A stretch of DNA of 64,000 nucleotides from Zafaria ginkgonis (lineage in GTDB: Bacteria; Actinomycetota; Actinomycetes; Actinomycetales; Micrococcaceae). The notes under the pieces are model-generated. The model was not told where the DNA came from and did no database searches. It saw nothing but the letters and a program-made list of their open reading frames with translations. This document shows positions 40,838 through 48,853 of the stretch, in pieces. The position numbers were made by a program, and so were the translations under genes. Location of the stretch: positions 62,001-126,000 of the forward strand of contig NZ_BAABEO010000008.1 in NCBI RefSeq assembly GCF_039540195.1, given 5' to 3'. Numbering within the stretch: the stretch's first letter is position 1; each line of letters begins with the position of its first letter.

Positions 40838-40991
40838 CGCATCACGCGGGCGCCGCTTTCTGCGCGCGAATTTGCCCGGTTTCGGCGCCGCAGCCGCCCA
40901 CCAGTCCGGCGTGTCCCCGCGCCACGCCGCTCGAGCCCGGACGGAACCGGGAGAAATCGCCGCCGGGCCGCGTTGCGTAGGCTTGGTGCCC

Positions 40992-42173
40992 ATGACGCCG
41001 CACCGCAGGATCGACCGCTGGATCAGGGAGCACCCCGGCAAGGTCGACGCCGTCCTCGCCGCGGCCCTGTGGTTCACCTGCGCCGTGCCGGCATTCACCG
41101 GCGGCATGCCGGTCAACAGCGGCCTCGCGTTCGCCGTCTCGACGCTCCAACTGGTCCCGCTCGCGTGGCGGCGCTCGCGCCCCGGCGCCAGCGCCGCCGT
41201 CGTCGTGGCCGGGCACCTGCTCCAACTGGCACTGGTGCCGACCCTGCTGCCGTCCCAGGTGGCCGTGCCCATCACCGTCTACGCGCTCGCCGCGTACGGG
41301 CGGCGCTGGCAGTCCTTCGCCGGCCTCGGAACCGGGCTCGCCGGAGCGCTGCTGGCCACGGGACGCTACGTGGTCCTGGAAGGCACGGCCGCCGCCGCCG
41401 CGGCAATGACGCTGCTGGCCATGTCGCTGGTGGTCCTGGTCGCCTGGACCTTCGGCGACCTGCACCGGACCCGCCTGACGGCCACCCGCGCGCTCGAGGA
41501 GCGGGCGCACCGGCTGGAGGTCGAACGCCAGCAGGAACGCGACCTGGCCGCCGCGGACGAGCGCAGCCGCATCGCCCGCGAGATGCATGACATCGTCGCG
41601 CACTCGCTGTCCATCGTCATCACCCAGGCCGACGGCGCCCGGTACGCCAGCGCCGCCGACCCCGAGGTGGCCCGCCAGACCCTGGCCACCATCGCGGAGA
41701 CCGGGCGCGCCTCGCTGCGCGAGATGCGCCGCCTCCTCGGGGTCCTGCGCGGGGACGAGCAGGCCTCCACCCGGCCGCTGCCCCAGCTGGCCGACCTGCC
41801 GGACCTGGTCGCCTCCGCCCGCACCGCCGGGCTCGCCGTGGACTTCGCCGTCACCGGCGAGCCGCGCCGCGGGCTGCCCGCCGGAGCCGAGCTGGCCGCC
41901 TACCGGGCCGTCCAGGAGGCGCTCACCAACACGGTCAAGCACGCCGGCCCGTCGGCGAGCGCACGGGTGGACCTCGGCTGGTCGCCCAGGGGCCTGTCGG
42001 TGTCCGTGCTCGATGACGGCCGCGGAGCCGGCGCCCTCTCCGGAGACGGTGCCGGCCAGGGGCTGGCGGGCATGGCCGAACGCGTCGGCCTCTATGACGG
42101 CACCGTCCAGGCCGGGCCCGCCGCCGGCGGCGGTTTCCGCGTTGATGTTTTGATTCCCTACACGGAGGACTGA
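40992..42173 (+). CDS. Sensor histidine kinase (HisKA_3 type) for the downstream ABC transporter
   Basis: 393 aa. Four or five membrane helices in the first 160 residues (AVLAAALWFTCAVPAF; AVVVAGHLLQLALVP; VAVPITVYALAAYG; GTGLAGALLATG; MTLLAMSLVVLVAWTF) with almost no extracellular domain, as in intramembrane-sensing kinases. A coiled coil (LEERAHRLEVERQQERDLAAADE) leads to the His box SRIAREMHDIVAHSLSIVI and a HATPase_c domain (EALTNTVKHAG, GQGLAGMAERV). TAGGCT is 8 nt before the ATG at 40992. Upstream of its response regulator (1-nt overlap, TGATG) and divergent from leuB. Confidence 0.92.
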   Translation: MTPHRRIDRWIREHPGKVDAVLAAALWFTCAVPAFTGGMPVNSGLAFAVSTLQLVPLAWRRSRPGASAAVVVAGHLLQLALVPTLLPSQVAVPITVYALAAYGRRWQSFAGLGTGLAGALLATGRYVVLEGTAAAAAAMTLLAMSLVVLVAWTFGDLHRTRLTATRALEERAHRLEVERQQERDLAAADERSRIAREMHDIVAHSLSIVITQADGARYASAADPEVARQTLATIAETGRASLREMRRLLGVLRGDEQASTRPLPQLADLPDLVASARTAGLAVDFAVTGEPRRGLPAGAELAAYRAVQEALTNTVKHAGPSASARVDLGWSPRGLSVSVLDDGRGAGALSGDGAGQGLAGMAERVGLYDGTVQAGPAAGGGFRVDVLIPYTED

Positions 42174-42847
42174 TGGATCCCATCCGCGTCGCGCTCGTCG
42201 ACGACCAGCAACTGGTGCGCAGCGGCTTCCGCATGCTCATCGATTCCCAGCCGGACCTCCAGGTGGTGGCGGAGGCCGGGAACGGGCGGGAGGCCCTGGC
42301 CTCCCCCGCCGTGGCCGGGGCCGACGTCGTGCTGATGGACGTGCGCATGCCGGAGCTGGACGGCGTGGCCGCCACCGGAGCACTGCTCGGCAACCGGGAC
42401 GGGGACGGGCCGCGGGTGATCGTGCTGACCACGTTCGACCTGGACGAGTACGCGCTGGCGGCGATCCAGGCCGGGGCGAGCGGGTTCCTGCTTAAGGACA
42501 CCCAGCCGGAGGAACTGCTGGAGGCGATCCGCACGGTGCACCGCGGGGATGCGGTGATCGCCCCGTCCACGACGCGGCGGCTGCTGGACCACGTGGTCCC
42601 GCTGCTGCGCGCCCCCTCCCCGCAGGCCGCAGGGAAGGCGGCGGCCGTGGATTCCCTGAGCCCGCGCGAGCGCGAGGTGTTCGGGCTGCTGGCACAGGGC
42701 CGCTCCAACCTGGAGATCGCCGCCGGCCTGTTCCTGTCCGAGGCTACGGTGAAGACCCACGTGGGCCGGATCCTGGCGAAGCTGGGCGCGCGGGACCGGG
42801 TGCAGGCCGTGGTGATCGCCTATGAGACGGGCGTGGTCAGCCCGTAG
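42173..42847 (+). CDS. LuxR/NarL-family response regulator
   Basis: 224 aa. Receiver domain with VALVDDQQLVRSGF, phospho-Asp in VVLMDVRMPELDG, and GFLLKDTQPEE. LuxR helix-turn-helix at about 155-215: LSPREREVFGLLAQGRSNLEIAAGLFLSEATVKTHVGRIL. 98 nt upstream of the MacB-type transporter operon, whose promoter region carries a perfect palindrome that may be its operator. HK-RR-ABC-FtsX cassettes of this form often answer to envelope stress or antimicrobial peptides. Confidence 0.93.
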   Translation: MDPIRVALVDDQQLVRSGFRMLIDSQPDLQVVAEAGNGREALASPAVAGADVVLMDVRMPELDGVAATGALLGNRDGDGPRVIVLTTFDLDEYALAAIQAGASGFLLKDTQPEELLEAIRTVHRGDAVIAPSTTRRLLDHVVPLLRAPSPQAAGKAAAVDSLSPREREVFGLLAQGRSNLEIAAGLFLSEATVKTHVGRILAKLGARDRVQAVVIAYETGVVSP

Positions 42848-42860
42848 CCGCAGTCCGGGT

Positions 42861-42874
42861 CATACCGGGGTATG
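42861..42874. promoter_or_regulatory. Candidate operator upstream of the MacB-type transporter
   Basis: CATACCGGGGTATG, a perfect 6-bp inverted repeat with 2-bp centre, 12 nt after the response regulator stop and 58 nt before the -10 box TAGCGT (42932-42937) of the ABC operon. Confidence 0.55.
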
Positions 42875-42944
42875 AGTTGCGTCGGCCCAAGTCACGCCCG
42901 GAGGTGGATCCGTCCGCGGGGTCCGGCCCCGTAGCGTGGAGGCC

Positions 42945-43694
42945 ATGACCATCACCCGCACCGATATCGCCGCGCCCGCCGTCGCGGCCACCGCCCTGAC
43001 CAAGACCTACGGAGCCGGCTCCACCCGCGTGGAGGCGCTGCGCGGCGTCGACGTCGCCTTCGAGCGCGGCCGCTTCACCGCCATCATGGGGCCCTCCGGC
43101 TCCGGCAAGTCCACGCTTATGCACTGCCTCGCCGGCCTGGACAGCGCCGACTCCGGCTCCATCCTGATCGGCGGGACGGAGATCACCTCCCTCACCGACG
43201 ACCAGCTCACCCGGCTGCGCCGGGACAAGGTCGGCTTCGTGTTCCAGGCCTTCAACCTGGTGCCGACCCTCACCGCCGAGCAGAACATCCTCCTGCCGCT
43301 GCAATTGGCCGGGCGCAAGCACGACGCCGCGTGGCTGGCCACCGTGGTGGAGACCCTCGGCCTGGGCGGGCGCCTGGCGCACAAGCCGCACGAGCTCTCC
43401 GGCGGCCAGCAGCAGCGCGTGGCGGTGGCCCGCGCCCTGCTGACCCGGCCCGACGTCGTCTTCGGCGACGAGCCGACCGGCAACCTGGACACCCGCACCG
43501 GGGCCGAGGTGCTCTCCCTGCTGCGCAGCTCCTCCCGCGAGATGGGCCAGACGATCATCATGGTCACCCACGATCCGGCCGCCGCCAGCTACGCCGACGA
43601 GGTGCTACTGATGCGCGACGGCGAGCTGGTGGGCGCGCTGGCGGATCCGACCCCGGAGTCGGTCACCGCGGCGCTTGCCGGGCTGGGGGCCTAG
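42945..43694 (+). CDS. ABC transporter ATP-binding protein (MacB/LolD type)
   Basis: 249 aa. Walker A MGPSGSGKST, Q-loop FVFQAFNLVPTLTA, signature LSGGQQQRVAVARAL, Walker B VVFGDEPTGNLD, switch His in MVTHDP. MacB/LolD-type ATPases pair with FtsX-like permeases, here the next gene 2 nt away. TAGCGT at 42932-42937 is 7 nt before the ATG at 42945, so a leaderless start is likely; a GTG at 42936 would overlap the -10 box. Probably induced by the upstream two-component system. Confidence 0.92.
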   Translation: MTITRTDIAAPAVAATALTKTYGAGSTRVEALRGVDVAFERGRFTAIMGPSGSGKSTLMHCLAGLDSADSGSILIGGTEITSLTDDQLTRLRRDKVGFVFQAFNLVPTLTAEQNILLPLQLAGRKHDAAWLATVVETLGLGGRLAHKPHELSGGQQQRVAVARALLTRPDVVFGDEPTGNLDTRTGAEVLSLLRSSSREMGQTIIMVTHDPAAASYADEVLLMRDGELVGALADPTPESVTAALAGLGA

Positions 43695-43696
43695 CC

Positions 43697-46219
43697 ATGC
43701 TGGACCTGGCCCTGGCAAACCTGAAAACCTACGGCCGCCGCTTCATCGCGGTGACCCTTGCGGTGCTGATCGGCACCGCCTTCCTGGTCGCGACCCTGCT
43801 GGTGGGCTCCTCCGCGAAGGCCTCGCTGGGCCAGAGCATCGGCGAGGCCTACCGCACCGCCGACCTGGTGCTCACCTACGACCGCACCGAGGACGAAGGC
43901 GCCGCGGAGGATGCCGTCGAGGAGGAAGCCGGCGCGCCCCTCGGCTTCACCGCCGAGCAGCTGGATGAGGTGGCCACGCTGGAGACGGTGGAAGCCGTCC
44001 ACCCGGTCTCCTGGGCCTACCCGCAGGCGACCACCACCGAGGGCAGCTACCAGACGATCGCCGGATCGCTGAGTGAGGACCCGGCGCTGGAATCGCGCAC
44101 GCTGGCCTCCGGGGCCTTCCCCTCCACGGACGCGCAGGCGGTCGTGGACACCGGCTTCGCCGAGCGCTCCCACCTGGCGATCGGGGACTCCATCGTGCTG
44201 GCCGGCACGGACGCCGAGGGCAGGGAGGCCACCCGGACCGTTGTGGTCACCGGCCTGACCGTCCCCAGCGCCAACCCGATTGCCGGATCGCTGCCCCAGT
44301 TGGGGGTGCGCGCCGGACTGGTGGCCGACCTCGCCGGACCGGACGCCGCCCCGGGCCAGGCCCTGGTCCGCACCGCCCCCGGCCAGTTGGAGGCCGCACG
44401 GGACGCGATCGCCGCCGCGCTGGCCGCTGGCGACGGCGACGCCAGCACCGTAAAGACCGCCGAGGAGCAGACGGTTTCCGACGTCGCCGAATTCTCCGGC
44501 GGCCAGGACCAGCTCACCCTGGTGCTGCTGGTCTTCGCCCTGGTGGCCCTGGTGGTGACCGGCCTGGTGGTGATGAACACCTTCGCGGTGCTGGTGGCCC
44601 AGCGCACCCGGGAGCTGGCCCTGCTGCGCACCCTGGGCGCGCTGCGTGCCCAGTTGCGCCGCTCGGTGCTGCTGGAGGCCCTGCTGGTGGGCCTGGCGGC
44701 CTCGGCCCTGGGCGTGCTGGCCGCGATCGGCGTGATGGCCGGATTGATCGCCTTCGCCCGGACCCTGCCCGAGGCTTCCTTCGCCACGCTCGCGGTGACT
44801 CCGGGCGCGGTGATCGCCGGCATGGCCGTTGGCACCCTGATGACGCTGGTGGCGGCCTGGCTTCCGGCGCGGGCCGCGACCCGGGTCGCCCCGCTGGAGG
44901 CCCTGCGCCCGGCCGATCCCGCCACCGCGGGGTCGCGGGCCGGGCGCGTGCGGATCGTCTTCGGCGCCGTGCTGGCCGCCGTGGGAGCCGCGCTGCTGGC
45001 CCTGGGGGCGCTGCAGGTGAACCTGATGGTCGCGTTCCTCGGCGGAATCGTGTCCTTCCTCGGCGTGCTCCTGCTGTCCTCGCTGTTCCTGCCCCCTGCC
45101 GTTGCCCTCATCGGCAAGGCGCTGGGCGGACGCAGCGTGGCCGGAAGGCTGGCGGCCCTGAACTCGGTGCGCAACCCGGGCCGTACCACGGCCACCGCCT
45201 CCGCCCTGCTGATCGGCGTCACGCTGGTGTCCATGATCATGGTGGGCGCGCAAACCACCAAGGCCTCCCTGGACGCGGAGCTGAGCAGCAGCCGGCCGGT
45301 GGACCTGACCGTCGGCTCGTGGGGGCGCGATCCCTTCACCGCCGCGGACGCCACCGCCGCGGCCGGGCAGGCGGGCATCGATGCCGCCGTGCTGCTGGCC
45401 CCGGCCGGCGCCACGTCGGAGGGGACCATCGTCTTCGCCGCCGACGCCGCACGCCTGGCGGAGGTGCTCAACGACCCCTCCGTGGCCATTGCCGACGGGC
45501 AGATCCTGGTCCCCTCGTGGGTGAAGTCCGCCATCCTGGAGGTCGAGGGCGCCGGGGGCAGCGAGTCGTTCGCCACGGTCCGCGCCGGAACCGAGATGGT
45601 CGAGCCCGTGATCACCGCAGCCGACGCCGAACGGCTCGGCTGGGACACGGAGGCCGGGTCCGAGGAAGCCACGCAGCTGTGGCTGAAGACCGCCGGAGGC
45701 CTTGACGCACCGGCCATCCAGGAGGCCGCCACTGGCCTGTCCGCCACGCTCGGCGTCGAGGAATGGTCGGTCTCCGGACCGGTACTGGAGCGGCTGATGT
45801 TCACGCAGGTCATCGACACGCTGCTGCTGGTCGTCGGCGGGCTGCTCGCCGTCGCGGTGCTGATCGCCCTGATCGGGGTGGCCAACACGCTGAGCCTGTC
45901 GGTGCTCGAACGCACCCGGGAAAACTCGCTGCTGCGGGCGCTGGGGCTCACCCGCGGCCAGCTGCGGCGGATGCTCGCCACCGAGGCGGTGCTGATCGCC
46001 GGAGTGGCGGCGCTGCTGGGCTGCGTGCTCGGTTCGGTCTACGGCTGGCTGGGTGCCCAGTCGGTGCTCGGCGCCTTCACCACCAGCGTGGTCTCGCTGC
46101 CGTGGGGCCAGCTCGCGGGCGTGGTTGCCGTGGCCGCCGCCGCCGGCATGCTGGCCTCGGTGGTTCCGGCCCGCCGCGCGGCCCGGCTCTCGCCGGTGGC
46201 CGGCCTGGCGTCCGAGTAG
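43697..46219 (+). CDS. FtsX-domain ABC permease (MacB type, two FtsX modules)
   Basis: 840 aa, about ten membrane segments. Starts with one helix (RFIAVTLAVLIGTAFLVATLLVG), a large extracellular domain to about 255, then the first FtsX module (LTLVLLVFALVALVVTGLVVMNTF; cytoplasmic coupling motif RTRELALLRTLGA), two more helices around 420-475, a second extracellular domain and the second FtsX module near 700-840 (LLVVGGLLAVAVLIALIGVANTLSLSVLERTRE; ENSLLRALGLTRGQL). The doubled design means it can work without a second permease. Function in export or mechanotransmission across the membrane, target unknown; resistance to peptide antibiotics is one possibility. Confidence 0.9.
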   Translation: MLDLALANLKTYGRRFIAVTLAVLIGTAFLVATLLVGSSAKASLGQSIGEAYRTADLVLTYDRTEDEGAAEDAVEEEAGAPLGFTAEQLDEVATLETVEAVHPVSWAYPQATTTEGSYQTIAGSLSEDPALESRTLASGAFPSTDAQAVVDTGFAERSHLAIGDSIVLAGTDAEGREATRTVVVTGLTVPSANPIAGSLPQLGVRAGLVADLAGPDAAPGQALVRTAPGQLEAARDAIAAALAAGDGDASTVKTAEEQTVSDVAEFSGGQDQLTLVLLVFALVALVVTGLVVMNTFAVLVAQRTRELALLRTLGALRAQLRRSVLLEALLVGLAASALGVLAAIGVMAGLIAFARTLPEASFATLAVTPGAVIAGMAVGTLMTLVAAWLPARAATRVAPLEALRPADPATAGSRAGRVRIVFGAVLAAVGAALLALGALQVNLMVAFLGGIVSFLGVLLLSSLFLPPAVALIGKALGGRSVAGRLAALNSVRNPGRTTATASALLIGVTLVSMIMVGAQTTKASLDAELSSSRPVDLTVGSWGRDPFTAADATAAAGQAGIDAAVLLAPAGATSEGTIVFAADAARLAEVLNDPSVAIADGQILVPSWVKSAILEVEGAGGSESFATVRAGTEMVEPVITAADAERLGWDTEAGSEEATQLWLKTAGGLDAPAIQEAATGLSATLGVEEWSVSGPVLERLMFTQVIDTLLLVVGGLLAVAVLIALIGVANTLSLSVLERTRENSLLRALGLTRGQLRRMLATEAVLIAGVAALLGCVLGSVYGWLGAQSVLGAFTTSVVSLPWGQLAGVVAVAAAAGMLASVVPARRAARLSPVAGLASE

Positions 46220-46260
46220 CCCCGGCGCCGCCGGCCGGCACGCCTAGCGCCCAGAAGCCT

Positions 46261-46288
46261 CCCAATCCTCGCTGACGCTCGGATTGGG
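46261..46288. repeat. Palindromic repeat between convergent FtsX permease and cobalamin adenosyltransferase genes
   Basis: CCCAATCC-tcgctgacgctc-GGATTGGG. The loop CTCGCTGACGCTCGG resembles the CTCGCTTCGCTCGG core of the palindromic family at 48.8, 57.4 and 63.0 kb. Confidence 0.65.
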
Positions 46289-46299
46289 GCCCCCGGCTC

Positions 46300-46947
46300 C
46301 TAGGCTTCCGTCCGCCCGTCGTCCACCATCGGGCGGACGGAGGCCCCGGCTTCCCACAGGACGTCGCCGTGCTCGACATTCGCGACCCTGCTCAGGACGA
46401 ACAGCAGGGTCGAGAGCCTGTTCAGGTACCGGGCGGTCCACTGGTTCACGGACTCCGGGTGGCGTTCGACGGCCAGCCAGGCCACCCGTTCGGCCTGCCG
46501 GACGGCGGCCCTGGCCTGGTAGAGGAACGCGGCCCCGACGGTCCCGCCGGGCAGGGCCATGCCGCTCAGGTCGCCGGCGATCACGCGGTAGTGCTCGATC
46601 GCCCGCTCGAGCCGCTCCACATGCCCGGGAAGGATCCGCACGGCGTCGGCGGGGGCGGCGTCGAGCGGTTCCAGCAGGTCGGCCCCGAGGTCGAAGAGGT
46701 CGTTCTGCACACTGACCAGCATGGCGTTGACCTCATCCGGCAGTTCCCCGATCGCCATGGCGACGGCCACCGCCGCGTTGGCGGCGTCGCATTCGTCGTG
46801 CGCGGAAACGCGGACGTCGTGCTTGGCGAGCTCCCCGTGCCCGCCGAGCACGGTGCGCCCGGTGTCGCCGGCGCCGTCGGCCGCTGCCCGGCCCCGGCCC
46901 CCGTCCACTGTCTTGGGTGCATCCCGCGGGTCGCCATTCCGTTCCAT
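46300..46947 (-). CDS. PduO-type cob(I)alamin adenosyltransferase
   Basis: Makes adenosylcobalamin from cob(I)alamin and ATP. 215 aa, five-helix bundle expected. The N-terminal ATP motif is DTGRTVLGGHGELAKHDVRV (usual GDxGxTxL) and RVSAHDECDAANAAV stands for the usual RVEAYGxVDELN; the C-terminal QWTARYLNRLSTLLFVLSRVAN matches the family signature well. The N-terminal changes are notable but the key Asp/Thr and Arg residues seem kept. TATAGT is 7 nt before the ATG (46955-46960): leaderless. No other cobalamin gene is nearby. Confidence 0.8.
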   Translation of the reverse strand: MERNGDPRDAPKTVDGGRGRAAADGAGDTGRTVLGGHGELAKHDVRVSAHDECDAANAAVAVAMAIGELPDEVNAMLVSVQNDLFDLGADLLEPLDAAPADAVRILPGHVERLERAIEHYRVIAGDLSGMALPGGTVGAAFLYQARAAVRQAERVAWLAVERHPESVNQWTARYLNRLSTLLFVLSRVANVEHGDVLWEAGASVRPMVDDGRTEA

Positions 46948-47058
46948 GCCTGCCACTATAGTGCGCAGACGTGTGACGTGGATTACAGGCGGGATGCCGG
47001 CGGCGGACACCACGGCCCTGCCCCGTTCCACCCCAAGGCTCCAAGGGATGGAGGCACG

Positions 47059-48780
47059 ATGGGCAACGAACCCGCACAGCCGGACAGGGAATCGCCGGAA
47101 GGAAGCGCCGAAGCCGCCCGCGGATGGGCCACGGTGGACAAGACGGTGTTCGGGATCTCCTTCGGCATCATCGTGGCCGTCTGCATCCTGGGCGTCCTCT
47201 TCACCCAGCCCATCGCCGACGCCGCCGGAGCCGCGCTGCGGTGGGTGACGGGAAACTTCGGGTGGCTCTTCATCCTCGCGGCCACCGGCTTCGTCGTTTT
47301 CTCCCTGGTGCTGGCCTTCGGCCGGTACGGCAAGATCCCGCTGTCCCAACACGGGGAAACGCCCGAGTTCTCCACGATCTCGTGGATCTCGATGATGTTC
47401 AGCGCTGGGATGGGCATCGGGCTGATGTTCTTCGGCGTCTACGAACCCGTCACCCACCTCGCCTCTCCCCCGCCGTTCGTCGACGCCGCCCCCGGCAGCG
47501 AGGAGGCCGCCAGCCAGGCGATGGCCTACACGCTCTTCCACTGGGGGCTGCACCCGTGGGCGATCTATTCGGTGGTGGGGCTCGCCCTGGCCTACTCGAC
47601 CTACCGCCTGGGCCGCGGGAACCTGATGAGCGCCCCCTTCCAGGGCCTGCTCGGCAAGGAACGCATCGAGGACAAGGGGTGGGGCAAGCCGATCGACATC
47701 CTGGCCATCATCTGCACCGCGTTCGGCTCGGCGACCTCCGCCGGCCTCGGAGCCCTGCAGATCGCCGCCGGCATCTCGCTGCTGCGCACCGGCCAGTTCG
47801 AGGAAAATCCCTCCGCCGCCGTGCCCATCATCATCATCTGCGTGCTCACCGTGGGCGTGATCATCTCCGCCGCCAGCGGAGTTTCGCGGGGCATCAAATG
47901 GCTCAGCAACGCGAACATGGCCCTGGCCATCCTGCTGCTCGCGTTCGTCTTCTTCGTTGGCCCCACCCTCTTCATCCTGGACCTGGTGCCCTCGGCCATC
48001 GGCACCTACCTCTCGGAACTCGTGCCCATGAGCTTCCATTCGGCGGTCTTCGGCGGCGGGGACTGGCTGGCCTCGTGGACCATCTTCTACTGGGCCTGGT
48101 GGATCTCCTGGACCCCGTTCGTGGGCACGTTCATCGCCAAGATCTCCCGTGGACGGACCATCAAGGAGTTCGTCCTGGGCGTCCTGCTGGTGCCCACCGC
48201 CGTCAGCGTGTTGTGGTTCTCCATCTTCGGCGGCGCCGGCATCAACCTGCAGCTGGCCGGGATCGACATCGCCGGGGCCGGCAGCGAGGCCGCCGGATTC
48301 TTCGCGGCGCTGCAGCACTACCCGTTCTTCATCGGGGCCACGCTGGCGGTGGTGGTGCTCACCGCGATCTTCTTCATCAGCGGCGCCGACGCCGGGGCCC
48401 TGGTCCTGGGCACGCTCGCCTCGCGCGGGCGCAAGGAGCCCTGGATGCCACTGGTGGTGCTGTTCGCCTTGCTGACCGGCGCGGTGGCGGCGGTGCTGCT
48501 CCTGGTCGGAGGACTCGGGGCGCTGCAGACCTTCACCATCCTGGCCGCCACCCCGTTCGTGCTGATCATGATCGGGATCTGCGTCGCCCTGTTCGTGGAC
48601 CTGCGCCGGGATCCGCTGCGCCGGCGCCGCCTGGGTCCGGTGCGCGGGGCGGTCGCGCTCCCGCCGACCGCGCCCTTCGCGGTGCCCGAGACCGACCTGG
48701 AGGACATCGAGCTGCTGGATACGGAACAGGTCGATCCGGACGACGGCCCGCCCGCGCACCGCTTCGGGTCCGGCCTCTAG
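47059..48780 (+). CDS. BCCT-family betaine/choline/carnitine transporter
   Basis: 573 aa, twelve-helix secondary transporter, probably Na+-coupled uptake of glycine betaine or a similar compatible solute. Family signature WTIFYWAWWISWTPFVGTF followed by AKISRGRTIKEF, plus MMFSAGMGIGLMFFGVYEP and the Gly-rich FGSATSAGLGALQI. A 25-residue acidic N-terminal and a 60-residue C-terminal tail rich in Arg then Asp/Glu flank the core; such tails sense osmotic stress in BetP. Start ATG at 47059 has GGAGG 4 nt upstream. Confidence 0.92.
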   Translation: MGNEPAQPDRESPEGSAEAARGWATVDKTVFGISFGIIVAVCILGVLFTQPIADAAGAALRWVTGNFGWLFILAATGFVVFSLVLAFGRYGKIPLSQHGETPEFSTISWISMMFSAGMGIGLMFFGVYEPVTHLASPPPFVDAAPGSEEAASQAMAYTLFHWGLHPWAIYSVVGLALAYSTYRLGRGNLMSAPFQGLLGKERIEDKGWGKPIDILAIICTAFGSATSAGLGALQIAAGISLLRTGQFEENPSAAVPIIIICVLTVGVIISAASGVSRGIKWLSNANMALAILLLAFVFFVGPTLFILDLVPSAIGTYLSELVPMSFHSAVFGGGDWLASWTIFYWAWWISWTPFVGTFIAKISRGRTIKEFVLGVLLVPTAVSVLWFSIFGGAGINLQLAGIDIAGAGSEAAGFFAALQHYPFFIGATLAVVVLTAIFFISGADAGALVLGTLASRGRKEPWMPLVVLFALLTGAVAAVLLLVGGLGALQTFTILAATPFVLIMIGICVALFVDLRRDPLRRRRLGPVRGAVALPPTAPFAVPETDLEDIELLDTEQVDPDDGPPAHRFGSGL

Positions 48781-48817
48781 CCGGTTCCGGTCCCCGGCAC
48801 AGCGACAAACGTCCTCC

Positions 48818-48853
48818 CACCCCTCGCTTCGCTCGGGGCGGGACCCTCGGCCG
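48818..48853. repeat. REP-like palindrome after BCCT and metG stops
   Basis: CACCCCTCGCTTCGCTCGGG then GCGGGACCCTCGGCC, ending at the metG stop codon. The same core is at 57396-57440 in reverse and, varied, in the 62976-63148 array. Confidence 0.8.

Noticed and set aside
43691..45253. Long minus-strand frames opposite the FtsX permease
   Set aside because: Gln/His/Gly-rich translations typical of GC-skewed antisense frames; no motif and the plus strand is clearly coding.
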